NCBI GenBank assembly: GCA_017405675.1
Contig: JAFRAB010000031.1
Coordinates: 1-22,822, forward strand
DNA: 22,822 nt
Source of the DNA: Erysipelotrichaceae bacterium
GTDB taxonomy: Bacteria; Bacillota_I; Bacilli_A; Erysipelotrichales; Erysipelotrichaceae
Direction: 5' to 3'
Shown one piece after another: positions 1 through 7,045 of this stretch. Below the pieces are notes generated by a model. It was not told the origin of the DNA, made no database searches, and saw only the letters and a list, made by a program, of their open reading frames with translations. How positions within the stretch are numbered: the first letter of the stretch is position 1; each line of letters starts with the position of its first letter. A program made the position numbers and the translations under genes.

Positions 1-135
1 AAAGGCCGTTGACGGCCAGTAACAGTTGAAAACACAAAGTGACTTCGACGCTGGCGAAGAACGGCTTAAGACGTAGGTGAGGGGACAGGAGGCTTATAGC
101 CTCAGAACAAACCACCCGTTTTCACGGGTGGTCAT
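1..135 (+). mobile_element. Probable right end of an IS200/IS605-like (tnpB-type) element
   Basis: The first 29 bases close all three forward frames. The longest readable tail is KAVDGQ-stop (2-22), which would suit the C-terminus of a truncated tnpB, but six residues prove nothing. After it come a box AGTGACTTCGAC (38-49), a hairpin GAGGCT/AGCCTC (89-94 with 98-103) and a perfect 8-bp hairpin ACCACCCG/CGGGTGGT (111-118 with 125-132). A short tnpB tail, about 100 structured non-coding bases and a subterminal hairpin is the usual right-end layout of IS200/IS605 elements, where the region also supplies the omega/reRNA of TnpB. The same box and a similar hairpin pair recur inverted at the far end of the window. 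No full transposase is visible, so the family call is inference. Confidence 0.5.
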
Positions 136-1576
136 GATTGTCATCGATTGGGAACATTGGTCTCATTATCTGTTTGAATGGGATCAATCTGGTATCCTGT
201 GGAGTAGGTCCCATGGTCAGGGACATGATGGACAGCTTACCCTTCTCCTTCATCATCGGGAAGATGTAGCCCTGCTTGACAATGATGATATCGTAATCGT
301 CCCAGTCCAGACCGACTTCGGTAAACTGCTGCGGTTCGGCGAAGGTATTGCTGGCGTCGCCAATAACAATAGTGACAGGTTTATCTGTCAGTTCAACTGT
401 TACGGCATTGCAGTAGCTCTGTTTATGGAAGATCTTAGCCGACATGAAACCGTGCTTTGATTTTATAACTGCTTCCAGCGGTACTGGGGCACTGTATTCA
501 GTAATGTTCATGCCTAAATTGAAAGCTACCTTATCACCTATCTCATACTTCATTAATTCAGCATAGGTGATCGGATCACAGATGTTGGCAAACAGGACCT
601 TTTTCTGCAGGTTGTTTACCGAAAGATACTGTCTGAGCATCCAGGTATTGTATCCGGTAGCCCCGGATGTGGTATTATCACCGGAATCGGTGACCATTAC
701 CGGCTTGCCTTCAAATTCCAGGGCTTTCTTAAGAGCTTCATCAGGCAGTACTGCCAGACCGGTATAGTGGAATTCATGTCTCTTGTTCCAGACATATTCT
801 GCCAGTTCGTCCGCTTTCTTTTCAGCGTATGGAATATCTGCTTCTGTGGCAGGAACCACAATGATACCGCAGCCGGCTTCCGGACAGTCGTGTCTGAGAT
901 AACCGACATGCCAGGAGGCAGACAGGATCCTTGGATCCTTTTCCATCTCATCCATATACTTATTAATTGATTTTACCGGTTCATCAGCTGATACGGACTG
1001 TTCGCCGCCAAGTATCAGCGGCAGCTTACGGTAAATGGAATGGATATTCTGACGGTTTCTGATCTGTTCGCACAGCATGTGGAAGACCAGTTTCTTGGTT
1101 TCCAGCTGATCAGTGTGAGGTGATTTTCGGTATGAACGGATCAGTGTTGTTGATTCAGCGTAATCCTTAGTCAGATTACCGTGCGGATCACACGGGACCA
1201 TTACAGGAAGGTAAGGTCCAACCAGTTCACGGATGTCTTTCATCAGTCTGAAATCACCGGATCCGATTTCTTCAATATATGAAGCGCCATGCAGGACGAT
1301 ATAGATACCGTCTATTTCATGGAGATGTTCCCTGATTGCATTTACGAGACAGCTCTCAATATACTCAAAAGTATTTTTCCTGATAATTCCTGTTGAACCA
1401 CTGGAAGCGAAGATGGAACCGATCAGTTCGACATCTCCTTCTTCATCAGCCCAACACTGACATTTCATCTTATCAATGCACCGGGAGCCAATGCCTAATT
1501 CATAGGCAGTTATATCAGCGTGCATCGGGATGTTTTCATTGGATTCTGTCACAAAATAACCGACAAGTATTTTCAT
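122..1576 (-). CDS. M81 family (MlrC-like) metallo-hydrolase
   Basis: The 484-aa product matches the M81/MlrC family, named for microcystinase C, whose members are zinc enzymes that hydrolyse peptides or amides; the substrate here is unknown. Visible family signatures are an N-terminal TESN (usually HETN), LHGA at about 95-98, DPHGN at 130-134, YRKSPHTD at 149-156 and TDSGDN followed by SGATG near residue 295. Length is normal for the family. The start is supported by AAAGGAG just upstream on the minus strand. The gene is divergent from hsp20 and stands alone. Its final residues (NHDHP) and TGA stop lie inside the IS-like terminal hairpin, so a mobile element probably replaced the original 3' end; family proteins commonly end near the RPMFPIDD segment, so little sequence may have been lost. 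There is no signal peptide, so it is likely cytoplasmic. Confidence 0.87.
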   Translation of the reverse strand: MKILVGYFVTESNENIPMHADITAYELGIGSRCIDKMKCQCWADEEGDVELIGSIFASSGSTGIIRKNTFEYIESCLVNAIREHLHEIDGIYIVLHGASYIEEIGSGDFRLMKDIRELVGPYLPVMVPCDPHGNLTKDYAESTTLIRSYRKSPHTDQLETKKLVFHMLCEQIRNRQNIHSIYRKLPLILGGEQSVSADEPVKSINKYMDEMEKDPRILSASWHVGYLRHDCPEAGCGIIVVPATEADIPYAEKKADELAEYVWNKRHEFHYTGLAVLPDEALKKALEFEGKPVMVTDSGDNTTSGATGYNTWMLRQYLSVNNLQKKVLFANICDPITYAELMKYEIGDKVAFNLGMNITEYSAPVPLEAVIKSKHGFMSAKIFHKQSYCNAVTVELTDKPVTIVIGDASNTFAEPQQFTEVGLDWDDYDIIIVKQGYIFPMMKEKGKLSIMSLTMGPTPQDTRLIPFKQIMRPMFPIDDNHDHP

Positions 1577-1660
1577 GTTAGCTCCTTTCCGTGGACGTCT
1601 TTCTCTGTTTACATATTAATTATATAATGGCGGGAAAAGAATAAAAAATTTTTCAAAAAA

Positions 1661-1687
1661 TTAGCACTCACCTATTGACAGTGCTAA
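1661..1687. promoter_or_regulatory. CIRCE operator (HrcA binding site)
   Basis: TTAGCACTC, a 9-bp spacer, then CAGTGCTAA. This matches the CIRCE consensus TTAGCACTC-N9-GAGTGCTAA except for one base (C for G at the start of the right arm). It overlaps the -35 box of the hsp20 promoter, so HrcA binding would block RNA polymerase. It also lies in the divergent promoter region of the M81 gene. Confidence 0.92.
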
Positions 1688-1703
1688 AAAATGGTACTAT
1701 AAC
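1675..1703 (+). promoter_or_regulatory. hsp20 promoter (sigma-A type)
   Basis: TTGACA at 1675-1680, a 17-bp spacer and TATAAC at 1698-1703, a near-consensus vegetative promoter. The -35 box lies inside the right part of the CIRCE element. The predicted start near 1710 leaves a leader of about 130 nt before the hsp20 ATG. On the opposite strand TATAAT (1624-1619) is a possible -10 for the M81 gene, but I see no good -35 with it. Confidence 0.8.
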
Positions 1704-1757
1704 ATAGGTGTAAAGGAAATAAGAGAGGATTCCAAAAGGTAATAACTTAGAATCTAA

Positions 1758-1829
1758 ACCCTCCATTCCCTTACTGGAAGAACATAGTTCATTCATTAGA
1801 AAGAACAATGATTAGAAAGTAAAGGAGGT
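1758..1829 (+). promoter_or_regulatory. hsp20 leader able to mask its Shine-Dalgarno (possible RNA thermometer)
   Basis: The hsp20 ribosome binding site AAAGGAGGT (1821-1829) can pair with upstream leader sequence. Bases 1766-1775 (TTCCCTTACT) pair with 1818-1827 (AGTAAAGGAG) in 9 of 10 positions, with one C-A mismatch and one G-U pair. An alternative uses CCTCC (1760-1764) against GGAGG. A small hairpin TCATT/AATGA (1793-1797 with 1807-1811) fits in the loop. Weak SD-masking helices are typical of heat-shock RNA thermometers. Pairing was done by hand, without energies. Confidence 0.4.
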
Positions 1830-1838
1830 AAATGTACT

Positions 1839-2288
1839 ATGTTAACACCTAGAATTTATACTGAAAACTTATTTGATGACTGGTTTGATGACTTCCCATT
1901 CAGAAGTCTGGAAAATGTAGACCGTAAGCTATACGGCAAGCACGCTGCCAAGGAAATGCTGACAGATGTCAAGGAACATGAAGATCACTACGAAGTAGAG
2001 ATCGATCTGCCGGGATTTAAGAAGGAAGATATCAAGGTTGAACTGAATGAAGGTTATCTGACAATTACCGCTGCCAAGGGCCTGAAGGAAGAAGAAAAGA
2101 ATAAGGCCGGCAAGATCGTACGTCAGGAAAGATATTCAGGAACAATGTCACGTAGCTTCTATGTTGGCGAACAGATGACAGCTGAAGATATTACAGCTAA
2201 ATATGAGGATGGTGTATTGAGCTTGAATGTTCCTAAGAAGGAAGAAAAGAAGCTTCCTGAAAAACACACCATTATGATTGAAGGCTAA
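1839..2288 (+). CDS. hsp20: Small heat-shock protein Hsp20 (alpha-crystallin family)
   Basis: This 149-aa ATP-independent chaperone would hold unfolding proteins for refolding by DnaK/GroEL in the cytoplasm. The alpha-crystallin domain spans about residues 41-140: it opens with EVEIDLPGF (DLPG at 56-59), has the conserved ERYSGTMSRSFY segment, and ends with YEDGVLSLNVPK. The C-terminal IMI is the expected I-x-I motif that docks between subunits. The N-terminal arm is short and rich in Phe and Asp, as in other Firmicute Hsp20s. A strong AAAGGAGGT ribosome site precedes the ATG. The gene is monocistronic, under a CIRCE-controlled promoter with a long leader, and closed by its own terminator. 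Confidence 0.96.
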   Translation: MLTPRIYTENLFDDWFDDFPFRSLENVDRKLYGKHAAKEMLTDVKEHEDHYEVEIDLPGFKKEDIKVELNEGYLTITAAKGLKEEEKNKAGKIVRQERYSGTMSRSFYVGEQMTAEDITAKYEDGVLSLNVPKKEEKKLPEKHTIMIEG

Positions 2289-2299
2289 AACGCGATAGT

Positions 2300-2328
2300 T
2301 AAAAGGACTGCTGAGGCAGTCTTTTTTG
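2300..2328 (+). terminator. Rho-independent terminator of hsp20
   Basis: Stem GACTGC (2306-2311), loop TGAG, stem GCAGTC (2316-2321), followed by six T. Flanking A and T runs extend the stem. It lies 12 bases after the hsp20 stop codon and separates it from the dpaL operon. Confidence 0.92.
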
Positions 2329-2397
2329 TGTTTTAGAGCTAAATTAATAGACAGTTAATGGGGATATTATAGAATATAATTAGGAGAATAAATAACT

Positions 2398-3438
2398 ATG
2401 ATCAAATACCTGGAGAACAGTAAAAAGTCTCTTTTTACAGAGTACCCTATAGTAACTGATATCTACGAGCCTTACAGGTTTCATCAGACATTGGCAGCCT
2501 ATGCCCGGACACCTCTGGTTTCATTAAAAAACTATGCAGAGAAGAACGGTATCGGGGAACTGTATGTTAAGGATGAATCTGCTCGTTTCGGTCTTAATTC
2601 GTTTAAGGCGCTGGGAGCCAGCTTCGCTGTCAGCAAACTGCCGCAGAAACCGGAACTGCTGGTAAGCTGTACGGATGGCAACCATGGTCAGGGTCTGGCC
2701 TGGTACGGCAGTGTCATCAATGTACCGGTCAGAATCTTCATGCCTAAAGGCAGTGATGAAAGAAGAGTGGCCAAGATCCGGAAATACGGGGCAGAAGTAG
2801 TAGTAAGTGAGTTCAATTACGACGATACGGTACGCTACGCTGCCAGATGGGCTAAGGAGCACAATGGAACATTAGTGCAGGACACGGCTTTTGACGACTA
2901 CCGTGAGGTACCTTCCTATATTCAGACAGGATATTCTACCCTCATAATTGAAGCCATAAAGCAGATGGGGAAAGAACCGACACATGTATTCATACAGGCA
3001 GGGGTGGGAACCTTTGCGGGCGGTGCGATACGCGCTTTATCAGAGATATGCAGCAAAATGCCGTATATCGGTATCATCGAAGCTGAAACATGTGACTGTT
3101 TCTTTCAGTCATTCCGGCAGGAAAAGACGGTAAAGATCGGCGGCAGCCCATATACCATCATGGCGGGACTGAACTGTGGGGAGCCAAGCATTCTGGTACT
3201 GCCGGTTTTCCAGAAATATGCCGACTGGTTCTTCAGTGTTTCTGATGAAGTCTCCTTAAGGGGAATGGCATTATCGCAGAACCCAACTGATGGCGATCCT
3301 GCTTTCAACGGTGGGGAATCAGGAGCCGTTGGACTGGGACTGGTGGATGAAATAGTAGAAAAAGGATTAAAAGATGTCTTCCACATAAACGAAGAATCAG
3401 TGATCCTGGTAATAAACACTGAGGGCAAACTCAGATAA
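2398..3438 (+). CDS. dpaL: Diaminopropionate ammonia-lyase (PLP-dependent)
   Basis: A fold-type II PLP enzyme of the DpaL/YgeX group, which converts 2,3-diaminopropionate to pyruvate and two ammonia. Visible signatures are VKDESARFGLNSFKALG, where K70 is the probable Schiff-base lysine, TDGNHGQG (92-99), a glycine-rich phosphate loop GVGTFAGG (202-209), and the subgroup hallmarks MAGLNCGEPS and GGESGA in the C-terminal half. At 346 aa it is shorter than E. coli YgeX (about 398 aa). AGGAG lies 11 bases before the ATG. It is the first gene of a five-gene cluster. A TATTAT at 2365-2370 could be its -10 box, but no convincing -35 is present. A related threonine/serine dehydratase-like activity is the main alternative. 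Confidence 0.85.
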   Translation: MIKYLENSKKSLFTEYPIVTDIYEPYRFHQTLAAYARTPLVSLKNYAEKNGIGELYVKDESARFGLNSFKALGASFAVSKLPQKPELLVSCTDGNHGQGLAWYGSVINVPVRIFMPKGSDERRVAKIRKYGAEVVVSEFNYDDTVRYAARWAKEHNGTLVQDTAFDDYREVPSYIQTGYSTLIIEAIKQMGKEPTHVFIQAGVGTFAGGAIRALSEICSKMPYIGIIEAETCDCFFQSFRQEKTVKIGGSPYTIMAGLNCGEPSILVLPVFQKYADWFFSVSDEVSLRGMALSQNPTDGDPAFNGGESGAVGLGLVDEIVEKGLKDVFHINEESVILVINTEGKLR

Positions 3439-3450
3439 GAAAGGGAGAAA

Positions 3451-4623
3451 ATGATAATTAAAAACGCCAAAGTATTCATAGACGGAAAGTTTACGGATAC
3501 TGATGTCAGATTTGATGATCAGATCATTACCGAAATAGGTAAGGATCTGACAGGTGATGAAGTAATTGACGCCAAAGGTAACTATCTATATGCCGGTATA
3601 ATTGACTGTCATATTCACGGCGGCTTCCTGCGCAGTTTCCAGGCTAATGTTAAGAAGGAAACCTGGAAAGAATACGGTAATCCTGAAGAACAGGCCCGTT
3701 ATATCTGCAAAAAGGTAGTGGAAAACGGTGTGACCAGTATCATGCCTACCTTGGGCGACCTGACAGTTGAAGAGTATCAGGAAGCCATAAGACTGATAAG
3801 AAGAATCCGTAAGGATGTTGACGGTGCTGATCCGTTCATGTTCCATCTGGAAGGAACTTATCAGAATCCAAATCACCATTCTTCCTTCCAGCATAATCAC
3901 GATACTCTGCCTTCAAAGGAACATACACTGGCCATTACAGACGGGGATTTAAGTGATGTCTGCTTAATTGGCATAGCTCCCGAAATGGAAGGATCAATGG
4001 AATGGCTGAAATGGCTGTGCAGTGAAACTACAGCTCATGCTGAAATAGGTTATACCAAAGCCAGTGCGCAGACTGTTACGCAGGCCGCTGATCTGGGACT
4101 GGATCAGACTACACATATGTTTAACGGCTTTGAAGCAATGCATCATCGAATTGACGGACCGGATGTCGGCATCATGATCGATGACAGGATCAAATGTCAG
4201 CTGACATTGGACTCCTATCATGTATCACCTTACTGGTGTAAGTTCCTGATCAAGGTCAAAGGTCTGGATAAGGTATACGGTCTTACTGACCTGTCATCAC
4301 ATTCAGGATTGCCAGACGGTGTCTACCACTTTGAAGGCGGCAGAACCATTATAGCCGGTGACGGTTTCATAAAAGACGAAAAGGGAACCATTCAGAGCGG
4401 TAATAATACAATGAACCAGATCATGTACAAAGCCCGTAACAGAGTTGGATTAACCAGGGAAGAAGTCGGTTCAATCTATACAGAGAACGTGGCATCATGT
4501 CTGGGTATTACCGACAGAGGCAAGATCGAAGTTGGCCGCAGAAGTGATTTTGTCATCATGGATGATGACTATAATGTCATTAAGACGATCATAAAGGGAA
4601 AGATCGTTTACGAAGGAGAATAA
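3451..4623 (+). CDS. NagA-like amidohydrolase, paralog 1
   Basis: A 390-aa amidohydrolase-superfamily protein closest in layout to N-acetylglucosamine-6-phosphate deacetylase. Landmarks in NagA order are H54/H56 in IDCHIHGG, E134 in FHLEG, H222 in THMFN, HHR at 231-233, LDSYH at 253-257 and the probable catalytic D280 in LTD, followed by GLPDG. The expected metal-binding His of the GH(T/S)xA motif is tyrosine here (IGYTKA, Y201). Residues around the NagA sugar site also differ, so GlcNAc-6P is a doubtful substrate. The start has AAGGGAG upstream and lies 12 bases after dpaL. The next gene is a clear tandem paralog. An isoaspartyl- or dihydroorotase-type amidohydrolase is less likely. Confidence 0.8.
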   Translation: MIIKNAKVFIDGKFTDTDVRFDDQIITEIGKDLTGDEVIDAKGNYLYAGIIDCHIHGGFLRSFQANVKKETWKEYGNPEEQARYICKKVVENGVTSIMPTLGDLTVEEYQEAIRLIRRIRKDVDGADPFMFHLEGTYQNPNHHSSFQHNHDTLPSKEHTLAITDGDLSDVCLIGIAPEMEGSMEWLKWLCSETTAHAEIGYTKASAQTVTQAADLGLDQTTHMFNGFEAMHHRIDGPDVGIMIDDRIKCQLTLDSYHVSPYWCKFLIKVKGLDKVYGLTDLSSHSGLPDGVYHFEGGRTIIAGDGFIKDEKGTIQSGNNTMNQIMYKARNRVGLTREEVGSIYTENVASCLGITDRGKIEVGRRSDFVIMDDDYNVIKTIIKGKIVYEGE

Positions 4624-4625
4624 AT

Positions 4626-5795
4626 ATGATAATCAGAAATGCTAAGGTATTTATTGACGGAAAATTCCGGGATACAGATGTCAGATATGACAATAACAAA
4701 ATCCTGGAAATCGGCAAGGATCTGACAGGTGATGAAGTTATTGATGCCAAGGGCAATTATCTTTATGCCGGCATGGTTGATGCTCACTGTCACGGCGGAT
4801 TTAAGAGAGCCTTTAACTATCATCCGGGATTCCGGAGCATTGGGACTCATGAAGAACAGGTACGTGCTCTTCTGGCCAAACTGCCGGAAACAGGCGTAAC
4901 AACGGTATATCCGACTCTGGCAATCAAAAACAATCCTATTAATGAAATATACGAAGACATGAGAGACTCTGTCAGAGTGATCCGTAAGGTACATAAGGAC
5001 TATGTAGGTGCAGAACCTCTGAAATTCCATTTTGAGCATCCTTTCCCTACACTGGACCGCTATGTACATCAGTATGTTAAACCGGCTACCATTGAAAGAG
5101 CTGACCTGGTTACAGATGGCGACTATTCAGATGTCGGTATCTTCGGTATTGCTCCGGACTATGAAAATGCCATTCCATTCATTGACTATCTTGTCAGTAA
5201 AGGAGTAGATCCGGAAGACGGCTATACCAAGGCTACGGTTGCCCAGACCAGGGAAGCTGCCGATCACGGCATGAATCAGGCTTCACATCTGTTTAACGGC
5301 TATCAGCCGATGCATCACCGCATCAGCGGACCGGCTGAAGGTGTTTTACTGGAAGACCGCATCTTTGCGCAGCTGACCATGGACGGTTATCATGTCAATC
5401 CGGACTGGATAAAGCTGACATTACGCATCAAGGGAATGGACAGATGCTATGGTATCACTGACCTGACAGAATTCAGCGGACTGCCTGAAGGCCGCAATGT
5501 GCTGGAAGACGGTACTGTCATTGAAACCCATGACGGTTTCAACTGGCGTCCGGACGGACATCTGCTGTCAGGTAATATGGTAGCCAATGAAATCATGAAA
5601 TGCGCCAGAGACAAAGTCGGACTGACCATGGAAGAAGTCGGTACTCTGTATTTTGAAAACCCGGCTAAGTGTCTGCGACTGACAGATCGTGGTAAAATAG
5701 AAGTAGGCCGTAAGAGTGATCTGGTAATCATGGATAAGGATTACAAGGTTCTCAAGACTATTATCAACGGAGAGGTATACTATGAAGCTGACTAA
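4626..5795 (+). CDS. NagA-like amidohydrolase, paralog 2
   Basis: A 389-aa paralog of the preceding gene, starting 2 bases after its stop with AAGGAG inside the upstream coding end. The first 48 residues are nearly the same as in paralog 1, and the rest diverges. Landmarks: H54/H56 in VDAHCHGG, E137 in FHFEHP (family Gly replaced by His138), Y200 in GYTKA where NagA has a metal-binding His, H221 in SHLFN, HHR at 230-232, MDGYH at 252-256 and D279 in ITD. Retention of both copies with different pocket residues suggests two related substrates or a heteromeric enzyme, which is inference. It overlaps the next gene by 14 bases, so translation is probably coupled. Confidence 0.8.
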   Translation: MIIRNAKVFIDGKFRDTDVRYDNNKILEIGKDLTGDEVIDAKGNYLYAGMVDAHCHGGFKRAFNYHPGFRSIGTHEEQVRALLAKLPETGVTTVYPTLAIKNNPINEIYEDMRDSVRVIRKVHKDYVGAEPLKFHFEHPFPTLDRYVHQYVKPATIERADLVTDGDYSDVGIFGIAPDYENAIPFIDYLVSKGVDPEDGYTKATVAQTREAADHGMNQASHLFNGYQPMHHRISGPAEGVLLEDRIFAQLTMDGYHVNPDWIKLTLRIKGMDRCYGITDLTEFSGLPEGRNVLEDGTVIETHDGFNWRPDGHLLSGNMVANEIMKCARDKVGLTMEEVGTLYFENPAKCLRLTDRGKIEVGRKSDLVIMDKDYKVLKTIINGEVYYEAD

Positions 5796-6594
5796 TGTAC
5801 TGGTAAATGGAGAAAAACGTCTTGCCCGAATTGAAGAGGGTAAAGTATATCTGCTGAAGACATCTCTGACCATGGATGATGTCTTAAAGCAGGGAAACTG
5901 CCAAGAAATGGAAAACGCAGAAACTGAAATAATTGAAGATCCGGTTTATGCCAATCTTGTGGAATCAGAAAAGATTATCTGCGTTGGCCTGAATTACCCT
6001 AAACATACAGCGGGAATCAAGATGAAAGATCCTGATTATCCAGTACTGTTCTCAAAGTTCCGTGATGCACTGATACCTGAAAAGGCAGATATCATCATTC
6101 ACAGCAATGAGACGACCTATGACTACGAAGGCGAACTTGTTGTGGTCATGGGAAAAAGAGCTTTCCAGGTTACCAAGGAAGAAGCCATGGATTATGTATT
6201 TGGCTATTCAATCGGCAACGATGTGACCTGCCGTGATGTACAGTTAAGAACCGGACAGTGGATGGCCGGCAAGGCTATGCCTACATTTGCTCCTCTGGGA
6301 CCGTGTATCGTTACAGCTGATGAATACAAACCGGAAAACAAGATGATAAGATCATATGTTAACGGTGTGAAGAAACAGGAAGGCAATACCGATGAAATGA
6401 TTTTCAGTATAGCTGATGTCATTGAATACACGACAAAATACATTCCATTGGATCCGGGTGATGTTATTTACACCGGCACTCCTTCAGGTGTAGCCCTGGA
6501 ATTCGACAGCGGGTATCTCACCGATGGGGATATAATTGAAATTGAAATCGAAGGAATCGGAACATTAACGAATAAGGTTAAGCTTGTTAAATGA
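5782..6594 (+). CDS. Fumarylacetoacetate hydrolase (FAH) family protein
   Basis: A 270-aa member of the FAH superfamily: Mg/Mn-dependent enzymes that cleave, decarboxylate or isomerise beta-diketo and 2-oxo acids (acylpyruvases, oxaloacetate decarboxylases, 2-hydroxymuconate-type isomerases). The N-terminal ~60 residues are the small accessory domain. The catalytic domain shows CVGLNYPKH, DYEGEL with metal ligands E116 and E118, IGNDVTCRD with D147, FAPLGP, and GDVIYTGTPSGV. The usual GK-x-x-DTF lid reads GKAMPTF, so substrate preference cannot be given. The start ATG lies inside the previous gene, and the stop forms an ATGA overlap with the next, so it is fully embedded in the operon. Acting on a product of the lyase or amidohydrolases is plausible but unproven. 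Confidence 0.9.
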   Translation: MKLTNVLVNGEKRLARIEEGKVYLLKTSLTMDDVLKQGNCQEMENAETEIIEDPVYANLVESEKIICVGLNYPKHTAGIKMKDPDYPVLFSKFRDALIPEKADIIIHSNETTYDYEGELVVVMGKRAFQVTKEEAMDYVFGYSIGNDVTCRDVQLRTGQWMAGKAMPTFAPLGPCIVTADEYKPENKMIRSYVNGVKKQEGNTDEMIFSIADVIEYTTKYIPLDPGDVIYTGTPSGVALEFDSGYLTDGDIIEIEIEGIGTLTNKVKLVK

Positions 6595-7013
6595 TCACAG
6601 AATACAGATTTGATCGGAACATGCCCTACAGTCTGCACGACATGAGGGTCAATAAGATATGTTTTACTGGTGATTCAGTTGTTTTTGAGTTTGAAAATGG
6701 CTATGTAAGCACCAAAAAGCCTTATCCGCAGGTACCTGGTAATGTTACAATTGAAAAAGTCGATCATGATTTTACCTATGTTGTGTTAGGGAATGAATAC
6801 GGAAGATACGGTGATGTATGCGGAATGAAGCTGTCTCTGGAGGAGTTTATCGAAAAATACAGAGATTATTCGTTTGAAATCACTGATGAACTGCACGGTT
6901 ATAATCAGACTGAATACGGCGGTTATCTGTATGCGGCTGAAAATGAAGCTCCAGTTGAAATGACTGCATACGTATACCACCTAGGTGACATAATTTACGA
7001 AACAGAAGAATAA
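6591..7013 (+). CDS. Conserved-looking hypothetical protein (140 aa)
   Basis: I do not recognise this family. The protein is acidic and rich in Tyr, Gly and beta-branched residues. It has no signal peptide, no membrane segment and no cysteine cluster (two scattered Cys), and looks like a small all-beta or alpha/beta soluble domain. The pattern VVFEFENGYVS near the start and a tyrosine-rich C-terminal third (GYNQTEYGGYLYAAEN) are its most distinctive stretches. Its ATG overlaps the FAH stop codon (ATGA), and codon use resembles its neighbours, so it is very likely translated as the last gene of the operon. A role in binding the pathway's substrate is possible only by association. Confidence 0.72.
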   Translation: MITEYRFDRNMPYSLHDMRVNKICFTGDSVVFEFENGYVSTKKPYPQVPGNVTIEKVDHDFTYVVLGNEYGRYGDVCGMKLSLEEFIEKYRDYSFEITDELHGYNQTEYGGYLYAAENEAPVEMTAYVYHLGDIIYETEE

Positions 7014-7045
7014 GAAAAAAGCTCTGCATTAAGCAGAGCTTTTTA
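7014..7045. terminator. Bidirectional terminator between operon and merR
   Basis: AGCTCTGC (7020-7027), loop ATTAA, GCAGAGCT (7033-7040), flanked by A6 upstream and T5 downstream, so it works on both strands. It serves the dpaL operon and the convergent merR-type gene, whose TAA stop (7045-7043) touches it. Confidence 0.93.

Noticed and set aside
77..460. 127-aa forward frame over the 3' end of the M81 gene
   Set aside because: It is antisense to a gene with clear family motifs, has no ribosome site, and its product shows no recognisable pattern.
2348..2380. Promoter TAGACA/TATAAT for dpaL
   Set aside because: The spacing is 21 bp, and transcription would start inside the ribosome site, so I could not support it.
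3451..5795. Calling both amidohydrolases nagA outright
   Set aside because: A metal-binding His is Tyr in both, pocket residues differ, and there is no amino-sugar gene nearby.
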